Of a stretch of 64,000 bases of DNA, positions 48,825-57,157 are shown one piece after another. Origin of the DNA: Trinickia mobilis (lineage in GTDB: Bacteria; Pseudomonadota; Gammaproteobacteria; Burkholderiales; Burkholderiaceae); contig NZ_JAFLRF010000010.1 in assembly GCF_017315705.1 (NCBI RefSeq), positions 158,780 to 222,779 on the forward strand, written 5' to 3'. A program made the translations under genes and the position numbers. Numbering within the stretch: the first letter of the stretch is position 1; every line of letters starts with the position of its first letter. Below the pieces are notes generated by a model. That model saw only the letters and a program-made list of their open reading frames with translations. It had not been told where the DNA came from and searched no databases.

Positions 48825-50252
48825 TCAGGTCGCGGCCGGCAGGCGCCGCCCGCGGCCGTCGCCGAAGCCCGCCGAAAGACGCGGCAAATAGGCGCCGAGC
48901 GCCAAGCCGCGCGCTGCCATGAAGATCGTGAGCGCGAGCCACAGGCCATGATTGCCGAGCGGCCCGGCGAGCAGCCACGACGCGCACATGAACACCGCAA
49001 AAGATATCGCCATCGATTTCATCAGCTCGCGAGTTTGCGTCGCGCCGATGAACACGCCGTCGAGCAGAAAGCCCCACACCGAAATCACCGGCGATAGCGC
49101 CGCCCATGGCAGATAACGCTCGGCGGCGGCGCGCACGAGGGCCTGATCGGTCAGCCGTTCGATGATCCACACGCCCGCGCTCCAGTAGACGAGCGAGAAC
49201 GCGAGCGCGCCGAGCACCGACCACAGCAGCGTGACCTTGACGGCCTGCCGGAACGCGTTGCGATTCCGGGCGCCGAGCGCGGCGCCGACGAGCGCTTCGG
49301 CGGCGTGGGCGAAGCCGTCGAGCCCGAAGGCCATGAAGGTCTGGAAATTGAGCAGCAGCGCGTTCGCGGCGAGCGTCGCGTCGCCTTCCTGGGCGCCGAC
49401 GTGCGCGAACCAGCCGAACGCTGCGAGCAGGCAGAGCGTGCGAATGAAGATGTCGCGGTTGATCGCGACGAGCCGCTTGAGCGCGGCGGTGTCCATCAGC
49501 GACGCGGCGTCGAGCGCCGGCAAGCCGCGTGGGCGCAACTGCCACAGGATGAACGCGCCTAGCACGAAGCCGCACGCATCGGCCGTGGCCGTGGCGGCGC
49601 CCATGCCCGCGACGTCCCAGTCGAACGTGTACACGTAGAGCAGCACGGCCACGATGTTGACGGCGTTGATGAAGACTTGCGTGATCAGCGCAAGACGCAC
49701 GCGCTGCGCGCCGAGCAGGTAGCCGAGCACGACGTAGTTCGCGAGCGCGAGCGGCGCGGCCCAGATGCGCGCATGGCAATAGGCGGCTGCGTTCTGGCGT
49801 ACCGCATCGCTGCCGCCGAGCGCGGCGAGCGCATAGCGGACCAGCGGCGTTTGCAGCGCGAGCACGACGGCGCCGATCGCGAACGCCAGCAAGAGCGCGC
49901 GCACGACGTTCGAGCGCACGCCGGCGTGGTCCTGTGCGCCGAATGCTTGCGCGACGAGTCCGGTCGTGCCCATCCGCAAAAAGCCGAAGCCCCAGAACAC
50001 GAAGCTGAAGAATAGCCCGCCGAGCGCCACGCCGCCGAGATACGCCGCGCCGTTCAGATGCCCGGCGACGGCGGTATCGACGGCCGACAACAGCGGCTGC
50101 GTGAGATTCGCGAGAACGATCGGAAACGCGAGCGTCAGCACGCGGCGATGCCAGCGTGTCGGCAACACGTGAGCGGCATGCGCCGCGGCGCTTGGGACGG
50201 ACTCGGGCTGAGGGTCTTCTGCGGTTTCGGCAGGGCGGGAGGGCGGGTTCAC
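48825..50252 (-). CDS. MATE family efflux transporter (DinF/NorM type)
   Basis: 475-residue multidrug and toxin extrusion protein with 12 predicted membrane segments. The first half has LAFPIVLANLTQPLLSAVDT and AVAGHLNGAAYLGGVALGG; the second repeats the fold (NFQTFMAFGLDGFAHAAEAL). It resembles the DinF branch, which uses H+ or Na+ gradients. The start is a GTG at 50252, 10 bp after the DUF2288 gene, so the two are probably one operon with the acyl-CoA synthetase upstream. The substrate is unknown. Confidence 0.87.
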   Translation of the reverse strand: MNPPSRPAETAEDPQPESVPSAAAHAAHVLPTRWHRRVLTLAFPIVLANLTQPLLSAVDTAVAGHLNGAAYLGGVALGGLFFSFVFWGFGFLRMGTTGLVAQAFGAQDHAGVRSNVVRALLLAFAIGAVVLALQTPLVRYALAALGGSDAVRQNAAAYCHARIWAAPLALANYVVLGYLLGAQRVRLALITQVFINAVNIVAVLLYVYTFDWDVAGMGAATATADACGFVLGAFILWQLRPRGLPALDAASLMDTAALKRLVAINRDIFIRTLCLLAAFGWFAHVGAQEGDATLAANALLLNFQTFMAFGLDGFAHAAEALVGAALGARNRNAFRQAVKVTLLWSVLGALAFSLVYWSAGVWIIERLTDQALVRAAAERYLPWAALSPVISVWGFLLDGVFIGATQTRELMKSMAISFAVFMCASWLLAGPLGNHGLWLALTIFMAARGLALGAYLPRLSAGFGDGRGRRLPAAT

Positions 50253-50262
50253 GCGGGCGTGC

Positions 50263-50583
50263 CTAGCCGCGTTCCTGCACGCACACCCACGGCGACACGA
50301 CGACCGCCCACAGATCCGGGTCGCGTGCCGCGAAATCGGCGGCGGTCTCGGCCTGCACGCGCTCGATGAGCCCGGCGGACAGCCATTGCGCGACTTGCGT
50401 CGTGTCGTCGTTGGCGACGGCGACGGCCACGCTCACCAGATCGAGGTCGCGCGCCACGCGCAGCAGCAGGCCGCGTGCAAAGAACCGTTCGAGCTCGGAC
50501 CAGCCGATCTTGGCGGTTTCGGCGAGCAGCTTCATGTAGAGCGGGCTGTGGGAGCCTGCACTGGACGTATCGGGGGAAGTCAT
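50263..50583 (-). CDS. DUF2288 family protein
   Basis: 106-residue soluble protein. Family features are LLAETAKIGWSELERFFARG, DLDLVSVAVAVANDD and DPDLWAVVVSPWVCVQ at the C-terminus. The function of the family is unknown. It lies between an acyl-CoA synthetase (47 bp upstream) and a MATE exporter (10 bp downstream) on the same strand. Confidence 0.82.
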   Translation of the reverse strand: MTSPDTSSAGSHSPLYMKLLAETAKIGWSELERFFARGLLLRVARDLDLVSVAVAVANDDTTQVAQWLSAGLIERVQAETAADFAARDPDLWAVVVSPWVCVQERG

Positions 50584-50630
50584 CGAATGTGCGTGATGTC
50601 AGTCAGGCGGGCGTAACTATAAACCATCGG

Positions 50631-52265
50631 TCAAGGCCCCTTGGCGCTACGCAGTTCGCGGCGAATGATCTTGCCGGTCGCGGTCATCGGCAGGCTGTCG
50701 ACGAACGCGATTTCGCGCGGGTACTCGTGCGCAGCGAGCCGGGTCTTCACGTGCGTCTGGATCTCGCGCACGAGCGCGGCGCCGGGTTCGAAGCCCGCGT
50801 TCAGCACGATAAAGGCCTTGACGATCTCGGTGCGCGTCTCGTCCGGCATGCCGACGACGGCCGCCATCCTCACGGCCGGGTGGCCGAGCAGGCAGTCCTC
50901 GATCGGGCCGGGGCCGATGCGGTAGCCCGCGCTCGTGATCACGTCGTCGTTGCGTCCGACAAAGCGCACGAAACCGTCCTCGTCCATCACGCCGACGTCG
51001 CCGGTGACGAGATAGTCGCCTGCGAACTTTTCGCGCGTCGCCTCCGGATTGCGCCAGTAGCCGAGGAACATCACCGGGTCCGGCGCGCGCACGCCGATGT
51101 TGCCTTCGGTGCCGCGCGGCAGCACGCGGCCGGCGTCGTCGACGATCGCGATTTCGTGGCCCGGCACCGCCTTGCCGATCGAGCCGATGCGCGGCTCGAA
51201 CAGCGTGCTGCACGAACTCAGCACGACGTTGCACTCGGTCTGCCCGTAGAACTCGTTGATCGTGACGCCGAGCGCCGCGCGGCCCCATTCGATCAGCTCG
51301 ACGCCGAGCGATTCGCCGCCGCTCGCGACCGCGCGCAGCGCGAGCCGGTAACGCTCGGCCGGCCGCTCGACGGCCCGCATCATTTTCAGCGCGGTGGGCG
51401 GCAGGAACGTGTGCGTGACGCCGTGGCGCGCCATCAAGTCGAAAGCGGCATCGGCGTCGAACTTCTCGAAGCGCCGCGCGAGCACGGGCACGCCGTGGTG
51501 CCACGCGGGCAGCAGCACGTCGAGCAGGCCGCCGATCCACGCCCAGTCGGCCGGCGTCCAGAACAGCTTGGCGCCTTCGGGGAAAAACGCTTGCGGCATC
51601 TCGACGCCCGGCAGGTGGCCGAGCAGGACGCGATGGCCATGCAGCGCGCCCTTCGGTTTGCCGGTCGTGCCCGAGGTGTAGATGATCACGGCCGGGTCGT
51701 CGGCGGCAGTATCGACGGGCTCGAACGCATCGGATTCGCCTTGCAGTGCGGGCCAGAACGATTGAACGCCTGGGGCGGCCGCGGCGGCAGGATCGGCGTC
51801 GATGCAATAGATGCTCTTCAGATCCGGCAGCGCCGCGCGTATCGACGCGATTTTCTCGAGCCCTTGCTTGTCGGTCACGAGCGCGGCCGCGCCGCTGTTC
51901 GACAGCCGGTACTGCAGCGCCTCCACGCCGAACAGCGCGAAGAGCGGCACGGCGATTGCGCCGAGCTTGTAGGCGGCCAGGTGGGCGAGGGCGGTTTCGG
52001 GCGTTTGCGGCAGGAAAATGCCGACGCGTTCGCCGCGCGCGACGCCGTGCTTCGCGAAGCTGTTCGCGAGCCGGTTCGACAGCGACTTGAGTTCGTCGAA
52101 CGTGTAGCGGGTTTGCGAGCCGTCGTGCTTCTCGTAGATCAGCGCGAGGCGCGCGCTGCCGTCGGCCCACTTGTCGCAGGCGTCCACGCCGATGTTGTAG
52201 CGCTCGGGGACCTGCCACGAGAAGCCTTCGATGAGCCGTTCGTAGCTGTCGGTTCGGCAAAGCAT
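50631..52265 (-). CDS. AMP-forming acyl-CoA synthetase
   Basis: 544-residue member of the ANL superfamily; it activates a carboxylic acid as acyl-AMP and transfers it to CoA. Core motifs: IIYTSGTTGKPKGA (phosphate loop), NEFYGQTECNVV, the hinge region YLVTGDVGVMDEDG, RNDDVITSAGYRIGPGPIE and the C-terminal catalytic Lys in TATGKIIRREL. It looks closest to the acetyl/medium-chain acyl-CoA synthetase branch. The ATG at 52265 has AGGTGA upstream; a GTG three codons earlier is possible. The acid substrate is not determined. Confidence 0.88.
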   Translation of the reverse strand: MLCRTDSYERLIEGFSWQVPERYNIGVDACDKWADGSARLALIYEKHDGSQTRYTFDELKSLSNRLANSFAKHGVARGERVGIFLPQTPETALAHLAAYKLGAIAVPLFALFGVEALQYRLSNSGAAALVTDKQGLEKIASIRAALPDLKSIYCIDADPAAAAAPGVQSFWPALQGESDAFEPVDTAADDPAVIIYTSGTTGKPKGALHGHRVLLGHLPGVEMPQAFFPEGAKLFWTPADWAWIGGLLDVLLPAWHHGVPVLARRFEKFDADAAFDLMARHGVTHTFLPPTALKMMRAVERPAERYRLALRAVASGGESLGVELIEWGRAALGVTINEFYGQTECNVVLSSCSTLFEPRIGSIGKAVPGHEIAIVDDAGRVLPRGTEGNIGVRAPDPVMFLGYWRNPEATREKFAGDYLVTGDVGVMDEDGFVRFVGRNDDVITSAGYRIGPGPIEDCLLGHPAVRMAAVVGMPDETRTEIVKAFIVLNAGFEPGAALVREIQTHVKTRLAAHEYPREIAFVDSLPMTATGKIIRRELRSAKGP

Positions 52266-52730
52266 GGGTGTCACCTCGTCTCGTCTTTGACCGGTTATTT
52301 TGAAATGAATGAAGAAAATCCGCCGGCCAATATAGATTGAATTTCAGTATTACTTCGCAAATAATCCGATGAAATCTGTCTCGATGAATTGAAAATTAAT
52401 ATTCATGCGAAAGTCCAAAATATCGCGCGGCAGCACACCGAGTGCAATCCATCAGATTTTACGCGTGCCGCGCCGCGCCGCCAAATCGTCCGCAGTATGG
52501 TCCGCCGGCTCAACCCCGGATTGACATTTGATATGACGAACGTTCTTTCCGCGGTCTATCGATCTTCCATGTCGATAATCGAATCGCATTTCTCGGACAT
52601 TCCCCCTGCTTCATGCGCCGATTCACGAATATCGAGCGTTAATCCATTGCCGGCGCTTTAGAGCATTGTTAGATTGGTTCTCGGCGCATGGCGAACCGGT
52701 CCTTTGCCTATATGCGCCGAACCCCCGTTA
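52266..52730. other. AT-richer stretch without a supported gene
   Basis: About 465 bp. Part of it (52310-52420) is clearly AT-richer than the surroundings and contains TGAAT/ATTCA arms; this side should hold the promoter of the acyl-CoA synthetase gene. On the plus strand a TTGACA stands at 52521, without a good -10. Short frames are present, one starting MANRSFAYMRRTP near 52688, but no ribosome binding site supports them. A strong plus-strand terminator closes the stretch. Confidence 0.45.
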
Positions 52731-52754
52731 GCCCGGCCACGCCGGGCTTTTTTT
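52731..52754 (+). terminator. Orphan intrinsic terminator
   Basis: GCCCGGC, a CAC loop and GCCGGGC are followed by T7. No annotated plus-strand gene lies upstream for several kilobases, so it may end an unannotated small RNA or short gene in the stretch before it. Confidence 0.8.
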
Positions 52755-52879
52755 GCGCACCCGTTAAAGGCTCGATGCTGGCCACCACGCACAGGCGCCC
52801 CGTCCGGCCGCGGCGCCGGGCGGGTCGCTCGACGTGTCAGAGGAGCCGGACGGTTTGGACGAGACCGCGCCGGTTTCTC

Positions 52880-53611
52880 TCAGCGCGCGGGCAGGTAGCG
52901 CGTCGGGTCGATCGAGCGCCCGCCGTAACGCAGCTCGAAGTGCAGCGCGACACGATCGTTGTCGGTATCCCCCATCTCCGCGATCTTCTCCCCTTGCGAA
53001 ACCTGCTGGCCTTCTTTGACGAGAAGGGTGCGGTTGTGCGCGTAGGCGGTGAGGAAGTCGGCGTTGTGCTTGACGATCAGCAAGTTGCCGTAGCCGCGCA
53101 ATCCATTACCCGCGTAGACGACGGTCCCGGCTGCAGCCGCGACGACCGGCGTGCCGGGCGCATTGACGATATCGATGCCCTTCGAATTGACGCCGTCGAA
53201 CCCGCGCGCGACCTTGCCGGGCGCCGGCCAGACGAGCGCGATGTTCGCCGAGGGGTTCACCGAAGGCGCGGCTGCAGCCGCGCTGGACGACGAACCCGCG
53301 CTGCTTGAGCGCTTGCTGCCGGGGCCGCCGTTCGACGCGCTGCTTGACGCGCGGCCCGAGCCGCTCGCCGTCGCGGCGTTGGCCGGCGGCGCGACGCGCA
53401 GCACTCGGCCGACCTCGATCGCATCCGGGTTGGTCAGATTGTTCCAACGGACGATGTTCTGGACGGACTGACGGTTGCTGCGGGCGATCTTCGAAACCGT
53501 ATCGCCGCGTTCGACCCGATAGAACCCCGGTCCGACAGGTGCCGAACCGCAAGCGGCCAGTGCTGCGACAACCGACGCGCAGACGAGCCGCGTTATTTTT
53601 CTTCTCAACAT
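52880..53611 (-). CDS. nlpD: NlpD-like LysM/M23 lipoprotein, murein hydrolase activator
   Basis: 243 residues. The lipobox LAAC follows a short signal peptide (Cys about 21). A LysM domain ([20 protein letters not shown], about 30-75), a Ser/Gly/Ala-rich linker, and a LytM/M23 domain (about 125-243) follow. The M23 metal ligands are incomplete: the first motif reads [11 protein letters not shown] without the usual His, and the last LHFELRYGG lacks the first His of HxH. That is the pattern of NlpD, which does not cut murein itself but activates the amidase AmiC at the septum. AGG lies just before the ATG at 53611. Unlike the usual place next to surE, pcm and rpoS, none of these genes is here, so it may be a second NlpD-type protein. 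Confidence 0.82.
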   Translation of the reverse strand: MLRRKITRLVCASVVAALAACGSAPVGPGFYRVERGDTVSKIARSNRQSVQNIVRWNNLTNPDAIEVGRVLRVAPPANAATASGSGRASSSASNGGPGSKRSSSAGSSSSAAAAAPSVNPSANIALVWPAPGKVARGFDGVNSKGIDIVNAPGTPVVAAAAGTVVYAGNGLRGYGNLLIVKHNADFLTAYAHNRTLLVKEGQQVSQGEKIAEMGDTDNDRVALHFELRYGGRSIDPTRYLPAR

Positions 53612-53801
53612 TGAACCTCGCAAAGCGCTGCCGCGCGGGACTTGCCGCGCGGCAGATACAAAACGTCTGATTTTAACGGCTTCGGATTGCGCACCCCGTT
53701 TGGCGCAGTCGACGAAGCACGGTCAGCAGTCCATTCGCGATCTGCGTCGCACGTTGAGCCCCGGGTGCGACGGCAGTGCGCGCCTCATGCCAAAGCCGGG
53801 C

Positions 53802-54719
53802 TTACTGGCCTTCCGGCTCGAAGGCGACCGCAATGCGCAAGGCGGCGGTCTCCGTCTTGCCTGGCTCCAGCCAGCGCAGCCCGAGACCGTTGTGGATCGC
53901 ATCGGGCAGACCGAGCCACGGCTCGACGCAATAGAAATCGGACGTGTCCGCTTCGGTCCACGTCGTCACGGCGTACCACGGCACGGAGCCGGGACGCTGC
54001 AGATCGATCTCGACGACGCGGCGAAGACTCGGCGACACGAGGCGCACCGGCTGCGCGGGCACGCCGTTCAGACAATGGAAGCGATCGTGGATGCGCGGAT
54101 CGTCGAGTGGGTAGGCCGGCTCGCCGGGGGCCGCAGCGCTGATCGAACCATCCGCTTCCTGGTGCCGCCGCGAGGTGGGCGGCAGCTCCACGACGGTCTC
54201 GCCGCGCAGCGCGTGCGGCAGCGTGAAATAGAAATGGTGGCCGGCGTAGTGGGGCAGCGGCGCGTCGCCGAGGTTCGCGACGGTCAATTCGACATCCAGC
54301 GTCCGTGCGTCCACGAACCGGTATGCCGCCTCGAAGCGGAACGCGAACGGGTACGCCGCGCGGGTCGCGTCGCTGTCGAAAAGCGTCATGCGCACGCCGT
54401 GGCCGTCTGCATCGAGCGTGTACGCAAACGGCAGGTCGCGCGCGAAGCCGTGCGTCGGCAGTTCGCGAACGACGCCGGTCTGGTCGCGCCATTCGCCGAG
54501 CCGCCCGTCCACGCGATGGCGGCCGAGAAACGGGAACAGCAGCGGATTGCCGCCGCGGATCTTAGCCGGCTGGCTCCAGTCGGCCGAGTCCGGCCAGTAG
54601 ACGACCGGCACGCCGCCGATCTGCCACGACAACAGCCGGCCGCCGGCTTGGGGCGCGATGCGCAGGAGCGCGTCGCCTTGCGTGATTTCGAGGATGTCCT
54701 GCTGCTGGAATTGGGGCAT
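53802..54719 (-). CDS. Aldose 1-epimerase family protein
   Basis: 305-residue galactose mutarotase-like protein. Recognisable parts are NPLLFPFLGRHRV, LPTHGFARDLPF, LPHYAGHHFYFTLP with the conserved His residues, and DFYCVEPWLGLPDAI with the Glu expected as the catalytic base. It may act on glucose-6-phosphate (YeaD-like) or a free sugar; the family level is firm but the substrate is not. The ATG at 54719 opens the conserved domain. nlpD follows on the same strand after 190 bp. Confidence 0.83.
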   Translation of the reverse strand: MPQFQQQDILEITQGDALLRIAPQAGGRLLSWQIGGVPVVYWPDSADWSQPAKIRGGNPLLFPFLGRHRVDGRLGEWRDQTGVVRELPTHGFARDLPFAYTLDADGHGVRMTLFDSDATRAAYPFAFRFEAAYRFVDARTLDVELTVANLGDAPLPHYAGHHFYFTLPHALRGETVVELPPTSRRHQEADGSISAAAPGEPAYPLDDPRIHDRFHCLNGVPAQPVRLVSPSLRRVVEIDLQRPGSVPWYAVTTWTEADTSDFYCVEPWLGLPDAIHNGLGLRWLEPGKTETAALRIAVAFEPEGQ

Positions 54720-54904
54720 GGTCAGATGAGCCGGGAACAATCGGAAAAGGCCGCGGCTGCGCGGCAAAGAGCGAGATGACGGCAACGACGGCGAAACGGT
54801 AATTTTGCGCCGCCCTATGTTACGGAGAAACCCTTGATCGGGAAACTGCGGGTGTTGCGACGGTCGGGGTTCCGGATAATGCCGAAGCTGGGCCGGCTTT
54901 TCGT

Positions 54905-55003
54905 GTCGACCCGAGTTAGCGCTTCAGCGGTTAATCGGGTGCCATGCAGAGCGGTCGACCCGAGTTAGCGCTTCGGCGTTGACTCGGTTGCCATGCAACG
55001 CTG
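54905..55003 (+). repeat. Dispersed 49-bp hairpin repeat, two copies
   Basis: The first unit (54905-54953) differs from the 17696 copies at two positions (ACTCGGGTCCC reads AATCGGGTGCC). The second (54954-55003) is more diverged, with TTCG as loop and an end CCATGCAACGCTG. Orientation is the same as at 17696. It lies between the epimerase gene and the small membrane protein gene at 55033. Confidence 0.88.
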
Positions 55004-55032
55004 CCGCTCCACCCACTTTCGATGGAGGACGC

Positions 55033-55119
55033 ATGGATATCGCCATGGCAATGGGCCTCGCTCTGTTCGGCATGTTCACCGGCAGCACGTTCGTTTTCTT
55101 CTACAAGATCGCGCGCTAA
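55033..55119 (+). CDS. Tiny single-span membrane protein, 28 residues
   Basis: The frame encodes MDIAMAMGLALFGMFTGS followed by TFVFFYKIAR: nearly all one hydrophobic helix with a basic end. GGAGG stands four bases before the ATG, one of the best ribosome binding sites in the window, and a weak T-tailed hairpin follows 16 bp later. Known proteins of this size and shape (for example KdpF or CydX) are small subunits or modulators of membrane complexes. No partner gene is adjacent. Its function is unknown. Confidence 0.6.
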   Translation: MDIAMAMGLALFGMFTGSTFVFFYKIAR

Positions 55120-55135
55120 GGGCGCGTGACGGATC

Positions 55136-55163
55136 AAGGCGCTCCTTGCGGCCTTTTTTACGC
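55136..55163 (+). terminator. Possible terminator of the 28-residue gene
   Basis: AAGGC and GCCTT form a short stem around a 10-base loop (GCTCCTTGCG), followed by TTTT. The stem is weak but its place right after the small gene supports it. From here to 55350 there is no supported gene. Confidence 0.45.
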
Positions 55164-55350
55164 CGCAGCGGGGCGCCGGACCTCGAGCGTCGGCACCGGC
55201 GCTTTCCTTTCCCGCGCGTTTTTACCTCCTTCGTATCCGACGCTGCTTCGCAGTCGCGCGATCGGTCGAAATTGCACGTTGGCGCGCGTTGAAGGTGCGC
55301 CGCGCGGCTGACGCAGTGCCGCAAAAAAATCGTGAAAAAAACCTGAAAGC

Positions 55351-55379
55351 TTGGCGTGCCCGCTGCCCATAGGCATAAT
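55351..55379 (+). promoter_or_regulatory. Promoter of uppP
   Basis: TTGGCG, a 17-bp spacer and CATAAT match the sigma-70 consensus at 4 and 5 of 6 positions. Transcription would start near 55386, about 70 bases before the GTG start. Confidence 0.6.
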
Positions 55380-55455
55380 CGTTGCGCCACCGGGCTTCGG
55401 CGCACCCGCGCCGTGTCTCGATTTTCCATTCCTCCCCATCGAAAAGGACCGACGC

Positions 55456-56286
55456 GTGAGTCTCTCGTTTTTGATTTTCTTGAGCGTGCTGCAGGGCGTC
55501 ACCGAACTCTTCCCCGTCAGCAGCCTTGGACATACGCTGCTCGCCCCCGCGCTCTTCGGCATGCACATCGACGCGCATGCGCCGCAATTGCTGCCCTTTC
55601 TCGTTGCGCTCCACCTCGGTACCGCGCTCGCGCTGCTGTGGTATTTCCGCAAGCGCTGGATCGCGCTGATCGGCGGCTGGTTCGGCACCTTTGCCGGACG
55701 CCGCAGCGACGACGGCCACATGATGTGGGCGCTCATCATCGGCACGATTCCGGCGGGCCTCGTGGGCCTCATCCTCGAAAAGCGCCTCGAGCGGATCTTT
55801 CACGACTTGCGCATCGTCGCGCTCGCGCTGATCGTCAACGGCGTGCTGTTGTGGCTCGGCGACCGTCTGCAACGCGCGCGCGTGCATCGCGCGCCGGAAA
55901 AGCTCACGTTCAAGCAGGCGTTCCTGGTCGGTCTCGCGCAAGTGGGCGCCCTGATTCCCGGCTTCTCGCGCAGCGGCTTGACGATGATCGCCGGCAATGC
56001 GGCCGGCCTCACCGCCGAGAAGGCCGCCGAGTTTGCGTTTCTGCTCGGCACACCGATCATTTTCGCGGCGGGCCTGCTCGAAGTGCCGAAGCTCTTTCAC
56101 GCGCCGCAGCAACTCGCCGACGCGTTCCTCGGCGGCGTGCTGACCGCCATCGCCGCCTATTTGAGCGTGCGCTTCCTGATGCGTTATTTCGAAGGCCGCG
56201 GCCGCCTCGCGACGTTCGGCGTCTATTGCATCATCGCGGGCGCGCTCTGCTTCGGCTGGTTCATGTTGCACGCACAGCCCGTCTAA
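55456..56286 (+). CDS. uppP: Undecaprenyl-diphosphatase (BacA type)
   Basis: 276-residue inner-membrane enzyme that recycles undecaprenyl pyrophosphate to the monophosphate carrier for cell-wall synthesis; it confers bacitracin tolerance. The two catalytic regions are [15 protein letters not shown] (residue ~12) and [14 protein letters not shown] (residue ~170), with about eight membrane segments. The start is a GTG at 55456 with AGGA eight bases upstream; an in-frame ATG at 55351 would coincide with the promoter. Confidence 0.94.
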   Translation: MSLSFLIFLSVLQGVTELFPVSSLGHTLLAPALFGMHIDAHAPQLLPFLVALHLGTALALLWYFRKRWIALIGGWFGTFAGRRSDDGHMMWALIIGTIPAGLVGLILEKRLERIFHDLRIVALALIVNGVLLWLGDRLQRARVHRAPEKLTFKQAFLVGLAQVGALIPGFSRSGLTMIAGNAAGLTAEKAAEFAFLLGTPIIFAAGLLEVPKLFHAPQQLADAFLGGVLTAIAAYLSVRFLMRYFEGRGRLATFGVYCIIAGALCFGWFMLHAQPV

Positions 56287-56409
56287 GCGGCGCGCCCGGC
56301 GGCTCGCGCCCCGCGAGCCGCGCAGGGCCCCAAAAGGCCGGGGAGGCGATCGGTTATAATCGCGGCCCCCGGCGCAAATATCCGGCTCGCTTTAAAATTT
56401 CAGCTTCGC

Positions 56410-56484
56410 CTCCCCATAGTTCAACGGATAGAACACGGGTCTTCTAAACCTGAAATCGAGGTTCGATTCCTCGTGGGGGGGCCA
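56410..56484 (+). tRNA. tRNA-Arg (anticodon TCT)
   Basis: 75 nt with CCA. The acceptor stem is CTCCCCA/TGGGGGG with a G-T pair, the D-arm is GTTC/GAAC, the anticodon loop CTTCTAA gives TCT (codon AGA) and the T-arm is CGAGG-TTCGATT-CCTCG. TAAAAT (56393-56398) and TATAAT (56355-56360) upstream are promoter candidates. Its 3' end faces an integrase remnant. Confidence 0.93.
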
Positions 56485-56647
56485 TCGATATTCCCAACGT
56501 TTCCCAGAATTGTCCAAAACGCACGGCAAGTCAGGCACTTGACCGGTGTTCTGGGCAACCTTGGTTGTATTTTCGGTAACAAAATTCGGGGGCGTCATCG
56601 GTCGCATATCCACACCGATCGGGGCATCGTAATGCCCCCTCCGCTCG

Positions 56648-56696
56648 ATGCCCCTTACCGACGTCGCCGTACGCTCGACAAAGCCCCGTGCAAGAC
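56648..56696 (+). pseudogene. N-terminal remnant of a P4-type tyrosine integrase
   Basis: The frame starts MPLTDVAVRSTKPRA, the typical first residues of P4-like phage and island integrases (DUF4102 N-domain), and then loses similarity after about 15 codons. It stands 163 bp downstream of tRNA-Arg in the same direction, the usual place of such integrase genes beside their attachment site. The rest of the gene is absent. It points to a past island insertion and deletion. Confidence 0.55.
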
Positions 56697-56708
56697 GCAA
56701 AGATCGCA

Positions 56709-56930
56709 ATGAGCAAACGAAATCCGAAGCGCGTCTCCATCGTGACACGCAACCTCCTGACCATCGTCGCGGGCATCGTGACGCTGGTCGCCGTCGGCGC
56801 GGTGGTGCTCTATGGCCCGATTATGTACGGCGATTTGGTCGAGAACTATGGCATCGTCATGATGATGACGCTTCCCGTCATCGTCGCTGTGGCATTCCGC
56901 ATTGGGCTGGATGCATGGCTTGATCGTTGA
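56709..56930 (+). CDS. Small membrane protein with two spans, 73 residues
   Basis: After a basic N-terminus (MSKRNPKRVSIVTRN) come two hydrophobic segments (LLTIVAGIVTLVAVGAVVLY and IVMMMTLPVIVAVAF). The start at 56709 was chosen; a GTG at 56688 in frame is possible. It follows the integrase remnant, so it may be cargo of the lost island or an old chromosomal gene. Not recognised. Confidence 0.5.
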   Translation: MSKRNPKRVSIVTRNLLTIVAGIVTLVAVGAVVLYGPIMYGDLVENYGIVMMMTLPVIVAVAFRIGLDAWLDR

Positions 56931-57157
56931 CCGACCGATCAGGTCAAATTTTCGCGAAAAGTTTGCCGTTAATGCACTGGACCTTGGCGGCTTTTTTGTG
57001 CGTGTCGCCTTCGCGCGCCTTTTCAATGGGCGGGCCTTGGCAGGGGCACCTTCGGGTGCGCCGGTTCCTTCGGTTGCCGGTCTGTCGACCCTGCCTTGTG
57101 CCCGCCACCCCATTTGACAGTGGGCCCTGGGGGGCCATCCCTGCCGCAACGACGCGC

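Noticed and set aside
52688-52780. Short frame starting MANRSFAYMRRTP
   Set aside because: It runs through the terminator hairpin and has no ribosome binding site.
56392-56748. Minus-strand frame running across tRNA-Arg
   Set aside because: It reads through the tRNA in antisense and has no family features.
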